Shown here one piece after another: positions 35,987-43,912 of a stretch of 64,000 nucleotides of DNA; the stretch's first letter is position 1, and each line of letters begins with the position of its first letter. A program made the translations under genes and the position numbers. Under the pieces are notes generated by a model. It was not told the origin of the DNA, searched no databases, and saw nothing but the letters and a program-made list of their open reading frames with translations. Location of the stretch: the NCBI GenBank assembly GCA_026390795.1, contig JAPLFG010000003.1:2046001-2110000 (forward strand), given 5' to 3'. The stretch is from Ignavibacteriales bacterium. Its GTDB lineage: Bacteria; Bacteroidota; Ignavibacteria; Ignavibacteriales; Melioribacteraceae.

Positions 35987-36415
35987 ATGCTTTATTTATG
36001 CGAACTTAGAAATATTTGCAAACTTTCAGATTACCCGAAGCAAACATTTCGCACATTGCTGCTGGCCGCGGCTGGTTTTGATAAAGAGATACTGGGAGAA
36101 ATTTTCTATAAATGCGATTACTCCCTTTCAAAGTTTGTTCTGTTGCTGAAAAACAACACTCAGGCTTATCAAGAGGAAGAAAGATTGATAATCGCGGCAA
36201 TAAAACAGTTCGCCGAACCGACTGATCTGCATCTTTTATTTCTTTTATCTAATTCTGCTGTGCCCTTGAACAGAGAACTTAATGTTGCTGGTCTGAAGTT
36301 GGATTTGCTAGAGGAAGAATTGAATAAACGAATTGCTTCAAAGAATAAAATTTATGGTGGAAATGAGCATCTGAATAGTTCACTTACAAAAATTTTTAAT
36401 TCTCAAAAGAATTAA
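35987..36415 (+). CDS. Hypothetical protein, middle gene of J-domain/WD40 operon
   Basis: A 142-residue, mostly helical, cysteine-containing soluble protein (LCELRNICKLSDYPKQTFRTL; FAEPTDLHLLFLLSNSAVPLN). It has no signal peptide and no motif I recognise. It starts 3 bp after the J-domain gene and ends 15 bp before the WD40 gene, so it is probably co-translated with them and may be a small partner of either. Confidence 0.75.
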   Translation: MLYLCELRNICKLSDYPKQTFRTLLLAAAGFDKEILGEIFYKCDYSLSKFVLLLKNNTQAYQEEERLIIAAIKQFAEPTDLHLLFLLSNSAVPLNRELNVAGLKLDLLEEELNKRIASKNKIYGGNEHLNSSLTKIFNSQKN

Positions 36416-36430
36416 GAGGAGCAGTATTGT

Positions 36431-38686
36431 ATGGATAAGAGTGAAAAAAATAAATCTGAACTTGCCAAGTTTGCGAAAAACAACAAACTCACCCCTATAA
36501 GAAATGACATATTATCTTCAGTTGATTCTAAAAAGCTCAGGCATGAAATAAATTTTAATTTATTAAAACAAGTGAATGAATTACTATCAGCTAATGCGCT
36601 CGTTGAGCTGTTCGCTACGTTTGGCGATGGTTCGGAAATTATGGGCTATGATGCAGTTAGTGGTAAGGTTATACACTCCCAAAAATTTGATGCAAATACA
36701 AAAGAAATTTTCTGTGGATTCAAGCCATCATCAGGCTGGGTAATTTCAATTGATAGAAAAACCGGAGACTCTGGTAAGTTACTTGCATTTGATACGACGC
36801 TTAGTAAATCACTTAACGTGCATACAAAAAGTGAGAAGATAAATAATTTACTTTTGACACCAGACAAATTCATCATCACATCTAGCCTGGAAGGTAACGC
36901 GGAGGTATATCGAGCTTCAGATTGGAAATTTGTCAGATGTTTATCAGACAAAAAGCTTACACCTATTACTTCCCTTGGTTTAGTCCCATTTTCCAAGTTT
37001 ATTCTACTTGGCTATGTTGATGGCTCTGTCAAAATGTATGATTATCAAAAAGGGACATTGATCAAAACAAAAAAATTAACAAATCAAAGTATTAAAAGTC
37101 TCTCTGCAAGTCATGAAATTGTTGCTGCGTTGACGACAGATAACCAAGTATTAGTTTTTGACTACGATTTTAATATTATATGGGAACACAAATCAGTGAA
37201 AGGAAATGTAATTAAAATTGGGTTAGGAGATATTACTAGCCATTCACCTAGGCTTCTAACTGAAAAACATAAATCAGATCATTTCCTCACAAGTTTAATT
37301 TTTGTGGGACTTAAATCCGGTGCCATTATGAGGATTAACCTTAAGGATAAAACATGCAGTTCTTTTGAGCAGCACTGCGATGAAGTTACTAGTTTATTAA
37401 TCTCACCAGCCAATTATTTAATTTCTGGCAGTAAAGACGGTTCCATTCGCAGAATTTTTATTCCAACAATGAAGTGTGAAAAAATATATCACCAGAATGA
37501 TGGCTGTAGAAGTATTGCGATTTCCCCGAACAAAAAATATTTCTGTGCTTCAGGTGTTGCGGATAATACGGCAAAGTTGCTCGATTTTTGTAGCGGAAAA
37601 ATAGTAAATATTTTCAAACACCAACATTCGATCAGGACGGTTGAATTTGCATCGCTTCAAGGGCGTGATTTTATATTTACGGGTGGCTGGGATGCAAAGG
37701 TTTATCAATGGAATATGAATGATTATAGTCTATTTAAGGAATTCTCAATTCCGGATCATCCTGAAGCTTGTGTGTGCGATCTAAAAATAAATACTAATAA
37801 TAATTTGCTTGCAATCGCCTATTACATCCGCGAATCTTTTGGAGGGTACGTTCTATTCGATTTAAAGACAAACAAAATGTTAACAAACTGCATTGCGCAC
37901 GATTACAAGGATGTTGCTCAATCAGTTTTTCTTCAGCTTAGTGATGATTGGCTTTATTCTGCCGGCGATGACGGCAAGATACATAAGTGGGCGCTGTCGG
38001 ATTATAAGCTTGATAAATCGTTTTCTCATGGCTCTGCAATTAAGTGTATTTTTCTTTCACAGAACAACCAAGTGTTTTCGGGCGCTTTAGACGGGACCAT
38101 AAAAATCTTTGACATTCCTTCTGGCAAAGAAAAATCTCTTTATGGTAATGGAGGCTGCATTTACCATGTTATACTTACAGGTGATAATAAATTTTTATTT
38201 AGTGCCACTGCAAGCGGCAGAATCAATAAATTTGATTTACGTTCAGGTACTCTAGTTCATACATTTTGCTTTCACTCCGCATTGATATGGCAATTAATAA
38301 TTCTTGATAACACATTGATTTCTGCTGCGGTAGACGGGAGAGTTAACTTTATTTCCATCGAAACTGGACATTTGCTGGGTAGCTATTACAATACAAAAAA
38401 CAGTTTTCTTTGGTCTACGCCAGAGAACGATGATGGGGATTCATATTATTGGACCAATAATTTTGAGGAGTTAATAAAGGTCTATGAAACGCCGGGAGAT
38501 AGAGAAGTTTATGGTACGGAAACAAAAAGCTATCATGCTATTCATAACAATCAAAATATTGTGATGTCGAGAATCAACGACTCCTCCTATTACAAAATTT
38601 TTAAGGCTTCAGCCGCAAAACTTCAGCAACAAAAATTGATTGATGGTATATTAAGCTCAACGGAATGTAATAATTTATTATCATGA
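36431..38686 (+). CDS. WD40-repeat beta-propeller protein
   Basis: A 751-residue soluble protein with GAGGAG before the ATG. After a 60-residue basic helical N-terminus it is built almost wholly of WD40-type blades, probably two propellers: examples are SGSKDGSIRRIF, TGGWDAKVYQWN, SAGDDGKIHKWA and SGALDGTIKIFD, each with the GH-type turn loosely kept. No kinase, NTPase or peptidase domain is fused. Such propellers act as scaffolds. Its place after a J-domain protein and near a kinase and FHA activator suggests a platform for a signalling or chaperone complex. Confidence 0.9.
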   Translation: MDKSEKNKSELAKFAKNNKLTPIRNDILSSVDSKKLRHEINFNLLKQVNELLSANALVELFATFGDGSEIMGYDAVSGKVIHSQKFDANTKEIFCGFKPSSGWVISIDRKTGDSGKLLAFDTTLSKSLNVHTKSEKINNLLLTPDKFIITSSLEGNAEVYRASDWKFVRCLSDKKLTPITSLGLVPFSKFILLGYVDGSVKMYDYQKGTLIKTKKLTNQSIKSLSASHEIVAALTTDNQVLVFDYDFNIIWEHKSVKGNVIKIGLGDITSHSPRLLTEKHKSDHFLTSLIFVGLKSGAIMRINLKDKTCSSFEQHCDEVTSLLISPANYLISGSKDGSIRRIFIPTMKCEKIYHQNDGCRSIAISPNKKYFCASGVADNTAKLLDFCSGKIVNIFKHQHSIRTVEFASLQGRDFIFTGGWDAKVYQWNMNDYSLFKEFSIPDHPEACVCDLKINTNNNLLAIAYYIRESFGGYVLFDLKTNKMLTNCIAHDYKDVAQSVFLQLSDDWLYSAGDDGKIHKWALSDYKLDKSFSHGSAIKCIFLSQNNQVFSGALDGTIKIFDIPSGKEKSLYGNGGCIYHVILTGDNKFLFSATASGRINKFDLRSGTLVHTFCFHSALIWQLIILDNTLISAAVDGRVNFISIETGHLLGSYYNTKNSFLWSTPENDDGDSYYWTNNFEELIKVYETPGDREVYGTETKSYHAIHNNQNIVMSRINDSSYYKIFKASAAKLQQQKLIDGILSSTECNNLLS

Positions 38687-38697
38687 TTGGAGAGAAT

Positions 38698-39333
38698 ATG
38701 AAAAACAAATGTGCGCAATTTGGATTGTTCATCACTATTTTTTTTATGACATCCAGTTTGATTACCGCATCGGATTTATTTGGTAAGTGGAGATGGGTGG
38801 TTGGCTTTCAACTCGGCGGTTTAATTCCCAGCGAAGAAATATCCCGTAATATAAATGCCACTGGAGGTGAACAACTTATTGGCCGATTAGGTAATTGTGG
38901 CATTTTTGGAGGGCAGTTCGGGTTACACAACGAGTTGCTTGGATTTGATGTTTTTGGTGGTTTTAGTACAAATCAAATTGAAGTCAAGAACGAGTTTGGA
39001 GTCGATTTCCCAAATCACGGTTCCGAACTCGGAATAGTTTCTGGGAATTTCTACGTTTATCCATTTCACCGAATTCTTTTTGATGGAAAGATGCAACCCT
39101 ATGCGATGCTAACTTTCGGCATCACGTTTTTTTCGGTAGATACGGACAACATAAACGATAAAGAGCGATATTCGCCATTGGCACAAGGGTTTGGTGCGGG
39201 TGTAAAATTCGAAATTGATACAAACGCATATCTAGATTTGAATTTTAGAAAGTACTCAATATCAAGTTCTGGTTCAATTAAACCATTTGACAACATACAA
39301 GTTATTATGCTCGGTCTTAGAGTTGAAATATAA
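38698..39333 (+). CDS. Outer-membrane beta-barrel protein
   Basis: About 211 residues with a signal peptide (MKNKCAQFGLFITIFFMTSS, cleavage near ITASD) and about eight amphipathic strands ending in VIMLGLRVEI, as in small OmpW/OmpX-type barrels. I prefer the ATG at 38698, with TTGGAGAG upstream, over the ATG at 38683 that overlaps the WD40 stop codon; both are in frame. It is the last gene of the J-domain/WD40 operon and the only exported product in it, so it may be the surface end of that system. Confidence 0.78.
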   Translation: MKNKCAQFGLFITIFFMTSSLITASDLFGKWRWVVGFQLGGLIPSEEISRNINATGGEQLIGRLGNCGIFGGQFGLHNELLGFDVFGGFSTNQIEVKNEFGVDFPNHGSELGIVSGNFYVYPFHRILFDGKMQPYAMLTFGITFFSVDTDNINDKERYSPLAQGFGAGVKFEIDTNAYLDLNFRKYSISSSGSIKPFDNIQVIMLGLRVEI

Positions 39334-39513
39334 ATATCATATTGACATTCACAAGTGCAAGATGAACCAACAGTAATTGCGGAATATGAATAACTATAAC
39401 ACAAGCACTTACCGCGCTCAAACAATAATGGTTTGGCTGAACGAAAATATGCGAACACAGAACAAACTAAAAATATTGAATGAATGGATTGATTTGATGG
39501 AGGATAACTTAAA

Positions 39514-40481
39514 ATGAAAATTATGGTAAAATCTTTGTTAGTCTTTATGTGTTTTCGAATCTCGTTTTGTCAAACATCTGCCTGGAGTGTTAGACAAAAT
39601 GGAACGGTCCTGGAAATAGCTTATGGAAGTGGAACTGATTTTCCCCAATACGCAGCTCTTCATTTGGAGAGTAGCTACTTCCGTATGAATTATGGTAATA
39701 ACTCAGGTTGGGGTACATCTGTTATTTTACTCCCATCCTTTTGGTCAGGAGGCACTCTTCATCAAGGGGCTCCTATAACTACAACTTGGAAAATTGATGG
39801 CGCGGATATTATTATTTCATTTTCAGCAGCTATATCCGGTCTCAATGCAAATGGACAATTACGCATCACACCACCCAGTGGAAATTCAATATCTGCATCA
39901 GTCTCACTTAATGTTACTGGCAATGTAGTTTTAGATAATAAACCGGGTGAAGCATTTAAACCTGTAATGCTTTCTTCAATGCATATTTCTTCAGATAAAT
40001 GGGATGCACAAACAGCGTATGTTGATTTACAATCATATCAAATTCCGCAAAGCGAGACATCAAAGTCACCGGATGGGTAACCAGCAGTGTTGATCCCAAT
40101 GACGACAATGTCGGTTTCTGGGCCGCATCAGATCAAATTATTCCTTCATGGAACTATACTATTACTGCAAAACAGGATCATTCACCCGTATCAGTTGAAA
40201 ATGAACTACTAATACCAACAGAGTTTAAATTAGAGCAGAATTATCCTAACCCATTTAATCCATCCACAAGAATTTCTTTCACGTTGGCGCAAACAGGCTT
40301 TACAACACACACTGTTTTTAATGTGTTAGGGCAAAAAGTTGCAAACTTGGTATCAAAAGAATTAGCATCCGGTCGTCATGAATATTCTTTTGATGCATCA
40401 AATTTATCGAGTGGAATTTATTTCTACAAAATTCAAGCTGGGAGATTTTCTCAAATCAGAAAAATGCTTTTAATGAAATAA
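39514..40481 (+). pseudogene. Secreted type A sorting-domain protein, split by a frameshift
   Basis: The first frame (39514-40080) encodes a signal peptide (MKIMVKSLLVFMCFRISFCQ) and the same beta domain as the kinase C-terminus, then stops after SETSKSPDG. Shifting by one base at about 40053 restores a continuous reading: IKVTGWVTSSVDPND, GFWAASDQIIPSWNY and a full type A sorting domain with NYPNPFNPSTRISF and the ending KMLLMK at 40481. One lost G near 40053 (AGCGGAGAC to AGCGAGAC) would explain it. Unless recoded, the product lacks its C-terminal export/anchoring signal. The kinase copy is broken at nearly the same place by a larger deletion. Confidence 0.8.
39583..40055 (+). repeat. 473-bp dispersed repeat, copy 2 (secreted protein domain)
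   Basis: Partner of 30263-30735, same orientation, ungapped and nearly identical. This copy has the signal peptide before and, after a frameshift, the sorting domain behind it, so it is probably the ancestral context and the kinase copy the derived one. Confidence 0.85.
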
Positions 40482-40575
40482 AAAATATTTTTTGCTTTTA
40501 CTTGTTGAATTAATCTTCATCGAGTGCAGCTGTAATTGCTTATTTATAATTCTTGAAATTGCTTTTGGGGTATGT

Positions 40576-41058
40576 ATGAAACTGTATCGCAGACAAATAA
40601 GAACAAAATTTCATGCGAGTAGAGCTATTTATAATCCGTCTCTTGGCTCTTTCATTTATGAAAGTCTTACTTTACTAGGAACTCCGGCGCGTGCTCTAGT
40701 CTCCTTTGTAATAGCAAACTCAATTTTATTTATTATTTACAATATGTTCTTAATAACTATTCTTAATAGCAACGAAAAATGGGTGAGCTATTTAGTAGCC
40801 CCGTTATTGTTGCTTCCATTCATGTATTATTTTTTTATAGTACTTAAAAATTTTGAAAAAATTTGCTCCATTATTATTATTATTAGTTTTTTGCTATATA
40901 TCTTTTCACCTGAACAAACTTTAAAAAGAATAAGAAATGATTATTTATTTCTTATCGGGTTTAGAATCGAGGAAAAATTGGATGAAGAATTGTTTAAAAT
41001 ACCTCCACGAGAAGAATACGACCCGGAACAACCTGAATTCGAAGAAAATTTTTCATGA
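40576..41058 (+). CDS. Small integral membrane protein
   Basis: About 160 residues from the ATG at 40576 (GGGG upstream). Three hydrophobic segments are visible: ALVSFVIANSILFIIYNMFLI, YLVAPLLLLPFMYYFFIVL and ICSIIIIISFLLYIF, followed by an acidic, cytoplasmic-looking tail (RIEEKLDEELFKIPPREEYDPEQPEFEENFS). No family recognised. It is followed after 35 bp by the HD-domain gene and may tether or regulate it. Confidence 0.7.
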   Translation: MKLYRRQIRTKFHASRAIYNPSLGSFIYESLTLLGTPARALVSFVIANSILFIIYNMFLITILNSNEKWVSYLVAPLLLLPFMYYFFIVLKNFEKICSIIIIISFLLYIFSPEQTLKRIRNDYLFLIGFRIEEKLDEELFKIPPREEYDPEQPEFEENFS

Positions 41059-41093
41059 TTTGTTTGGTAAGAACTTTTTGTTGAAGTTATTAT

Positions 41094-42299
41094 ATGAGAT
41101 ACACAAAAGAAATATTAAGATTACAAAACGATCCCGATTATCCTGTAGCAACTGAAATTCTTCAATCTATTCTTCTTCAACAGATACCGGATCGAGAGAT
41201 TTTGGCAAAACTTTATGGTGGGCATAAGGCACAAGTAATTTCTGATGATCTAAAGCTGTTCTACGAGTTGAATCCCTATTTGAAAAAAGTACTAAGAAAA
41301 CATATCTCAAGCTCCTCAACAGAAATATCTAGGATGCGCGAAGTGATCGAAACAAATGAATATCTCCTTTCCATTCAGTCCATGATTTTATTCAATAAAC
41401 TTCCAGATGTAAGTCTTCTTGCCAAAATTTATGGACAATATTCAGATATCATTCAGAAAGTTTTCAAGTTGTATCTGGAATTGGGAATAAAAAGGAAATG
41501 CGGTATTACCTCAGCTTGTCATTTAAATAGAGTTGGTGCTGTTGTTTTTGCTTTAAAGCTGGATGAATCTAATTATCGCAATTATGTGACTATTGCAGCA
41601 ATGCATGATGTAATTGAAGATTTATTTTTCTTGGCAAGAGATAAGAATGATGATCTGTTCTCTTTAGAACGTTATGATGAATTTGTTGAACTCTTTATTC
41701 CTCTCGAATTGACCGAATCAATAAAACTTCTTACCAATCATTTCGATTTAATCATTTATCATGTTGTAGGACAGCTGCAGAAGCAGGATAAATCCATAAT
41801 AAAAGAAAATTTACTGATTGAATTGGAAAAACTTTCTAACATTAAATGCAGTGAGATTAACAAGTGTTCTTCGCAGATTTATCATTTATTAAAAGCGGAA
41901 GAACTTTGCAAAGATATTATCGAAACTGCAAAGTGGTTGTGCTACAAAAATCTTTATATAGTTGAAATGGCACGGCTCTCACACGAAAAAAACAACTATA
42001 GACCCTTCGAAATAAAAGCAGTTGACCTTTCCGATAACGGTCATGGCAGAGATGCTCTGCCGATGTATTCGCGAATCAAGAATTTAATTAAACAGAGTAT
42101 TTGGGCCCGCGAGGGTTTTGCGTTAAAGTCTACTTGGCTGCCATTAAACAATAGAGTTATGGAGATACAAGAAGATGCGCTTGTTCATGCCGAGCATATG
42201 ATTATTAGAGATCTGCTGGAACCGCAGTCTGCGCAGGATTTTTTGGTATCGTCTCTTCTCAAAATTAAAGAACTTCAAACAATATTTTATTTAAGCTAG
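41094..42299 (+). CDS. HD-domain protein of Rel/SpoT hydrolase type
   Basis: A 401-residue soluble protein. The metal and catalytic pattern of Rel/SpoT (p)ppGpp hydrolases is present in order: H143 in HLNRVG, H171-D172 with E175-D176 in AMHDVIED, and D311-x-x-x-N315 in VDLSDN (the Rel D-x-x-x-N spacing). No synthetase domain follows. Residues 20-130 contain two similar helical units (LLQQIPDREILAKLYGGH and FNKLPDVSLLAKIYGQY). A stand-alone HD of this type could remove alarmones, as small alarmone hydrolases do, or act on another nucleotide. The membrane protein upstream is its likely operon partner. Confidence 0.78.
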   Translation: MRYTKEILRLQNDPDYPVATEILQSILLQQIPDREILAKLYGGHKAQVISDDLKLFYELNPYLKKVLRKHISSSSTEISRMREVIETNEYLLSIQSMILFNKLPDVSLLAKIYGQYSDIIQKVFKLYLELGIKRKCGITSACHLNRVGAVVFALKLDESNYRNYVTIAAMHDVIEDLFFLARDKNDDLFSLERYDEFVELFIPLELTESIKLLTNHFDLIIYHVVGQLQKQDKSIIKENLLIELEKLSNIKCSEINKCSSQIYHLLKAEELCKDIIETAKWLCYKNLYIVEMARLSHEKNNYRPFEIKAVDLSDNGHGRDALPMYSRIKNLIKQSIWAREGFALKSTWLPLNNRVMEIQEDALVHAEHMIIRDLLEPQSAQDFLVSSLLKIKELQTIFYLS

Positions 42300-42547
42300 A
42301 AGCTATTCAACTACTTAGTAAAATTATAGTGTACCATTTTACGTAAAACAATCGCCGGCAGGTTGGGGTAATCCATTGCTTAATCTCTTTGCCGGTTCAC
42401 AATAATACCAACTTTTCTGAGGAGTCTTCTTTTAAGATTTGTTGAATGGTCTGTGATTCTGGTTACCGCATAAATGCCAAGATCTTTATTGTTTGAATCA
42501 TCTTACTTAATTAAGTTTTAATCACGTTAAAGTTGTGGGCACTTGAT

Positions 42548-43192
42548 ATGAAGGCAATCGCAAAATTTGATAAACTTATCATATTAGGATTATTGTTATT
42601 TGTAAACGGTTGTGGTAAAGAGCCGCAAAATGATGGGAACAATTATAAAACTGTTAAGATTGGAAATAAAATTTGGATGGCCGAAAACCTGAATGTAGAT
42701 AGATTTAGAAACGGTGATTTGATTTCAGAAGCTAAAACTAATGAAGAATGGGCGAAGGCAGGGAGAGAAGGTAAACCTGCCTGGTGTTATTATGATAACG
42801 ATCCAATGAATGGTAAAAAATATGGTAAGTTGTACAATTGGTATGCAGTAAATGATAAAAGAGTGCTAGCTCCAGAAGGTTGGTATTTATCCACTGAAGA
42901 AGAATTTGAAAATTTGTTTAGATTAGTAAAGAATGATGGGAATGCATTGAAGGCAATCGGAGTAGATAGAACAGGAACAAATAGTAGCAAATTCTCAGCA
43001 TTGCTAGTTGGTTTCCGTAGCTACAGTAACGGCTTCAGCGATCTCGGCACCGAACTTTTCTTATGGATTCCAGCGTCCCATAATAACAAAGCATACGCTT
43101 TCAACTTGTCTTACGGCAGTAATATTTTTTATGTCTCAAGCCACTATAAGGACTACGGCTTTAGTGTTAGATGTATAAAAGATTATAATTGA
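42548..43192 (+). CDS. FISUMP-domain lipoprotein
   Basis: About 214 residues from the ATG at 42548. A lipoprotein signal (MKAIAKFDKLIILGLLLFVNGC) is followed by a complete Fibrobacter succinogenes major paralogous domain: VKIGNKIWMAENLNV, YGKLYNWYAVND, APEGWYLSTEEEF, and the ending GFSVRCIKD. The fold is C-type-lectin-like. The last 60 residues are rich in NNC/NNT codons (AGC, TAC, GGC, AAC) and 43021-43080 is about 52% G+C by my count, against about a third upstream. Likely a surface recognition protein. It sits just inside the right 203-bp repeat. Confidence 0.85.
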   Translation: MKAIAKFDKLIILGLLLFVNGCGKEPQNDGNNYKTVKIGNKIWMAENLNVDRFRNGDLISEAKTNEEWAKAGREGKPAWCYYDNDPMNGKKYGKLYNWYAVNDKRVLAPEGWYLSTEEEFENLFRLVKNDGNALKAIGVDRTGTNSSKFSALLVGFRSYSNGFSDLGTELFLWIPASHNNKAYAFNLSYGSNIFYVSSHYKDYGFSVRCIKDYN

Positions 43193-43341
43193 GACGATTG
43201 AATTGCAGAATATAACTGTAACTATTCAAAACCTCACCCAATAAAAAATCCAGCATATCATGAATTGACTCATTCTTTAGAAACACTAAAATAATATAGG
43301 TAGACATATGAATCGGGTAACTGTGTGATCTATATTTAATA

Positions 43342-43544
43342 CTGTGTAGACGGTGTAGTTGGTTGTATTTGGAAACGACTCGGTCACAAAATGGTCACAA
43401 CATTCTGAAAAGCTGTGTTTATAGGCTAAATTATTAGCATTTTACCCAAGGCAACGAATCCCTGACTCTCTGCTTAGTAAAATAAAACCTCGATTATAGC
43501 AATTAAACGCTGTTTTCGAGGTTTCTTATTTTAAAAGGGGTCTG
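43342..43544 (+). repeat. 203-bp direct repeat, copy 2
   Basis: Same orientation and length as 27591-27793. It contains CGAATCCCTGACTCTCTGC (43455-43473), the tRNA-Ser-3'-end-like core, and the terminator stem AAAACCTCGA/TCGAGGTTT (43484-43524). The coding-like tail reads CVDGVVGCIWKRLGHKMVTTF to a stop here, probably the genuine C-terminus of a lost protein. It ends directly before an IS relic region. Confidence 0.7.
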
Positions 43545-43635
43545 TGTAGCCTGTTCATGAGTGTGGAATCTATCTAATTGGTCACTTTTTGGTAATTGTC
43601 ATTTTAAAATAAATTGAATTCATCGATAGAAATGA

Positions 43636-43885
43636 AGCTGTCGGAGAGTATACTACTCTCTGAATAAAACAATTCTGTGAATTATTTAAACTAGGATGAA
43701 TTTTACGTTGCTTCCTAAGAAAGATGATTTCCTGTTGGAGTTGTGTCTTTGATTTTAAGAAACCAAGACAAAAATAGAGTAAAGACTTAAGCAGAATGAA
43801 TTTTTATATGTCAATTAGTGGAGTGCAAAAATAGTGTTATTAGCTCAGAATCCGGATGAAGTAATGAATAGGAACAATTATGGTT
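43636..43885 (-). mobile_element. IS relic 2: truncated transposase 5' end and terminal region
   Basis: The minus strand from 43793 to about 43695 encodes LKSLLYFCLGFLKSKTQ followed by EIIFLRKQ, matching the start of the transposase at 28009-29022 and even closer to relic 1. AATAGGAACAATTATGG near 43868 corresponds to the outer end of the complete IS. The internal part of the transposase is missing. The block 43545-43635 is unassigned. Confidence 0.7.
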
Positions 43886-43912
43886 GAAATACAAGTAGAA
43901 TTAAAATCTTTA

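Noticed and set aside
29306-39333. Type VI secretion control region
   Set aside because: Kinase, FHA and sigma54 activator occur in such loci, but none of the sheath, Hcp, VgrG or ClpV genes is present.
42300-42532. A small minus-strand gene around IYAVTRITDHSTNLKRRLL
   Set aside because: About 40 codons without a start codon or ribosome-binding site; at most an unidentifiable gene fragment.
42548-43192. Diversity-generating retroelement locus
   Set aside because: The target-like tail is suggestive, but no reverse transcriptase or template repeat is in the window; kept only as a question.
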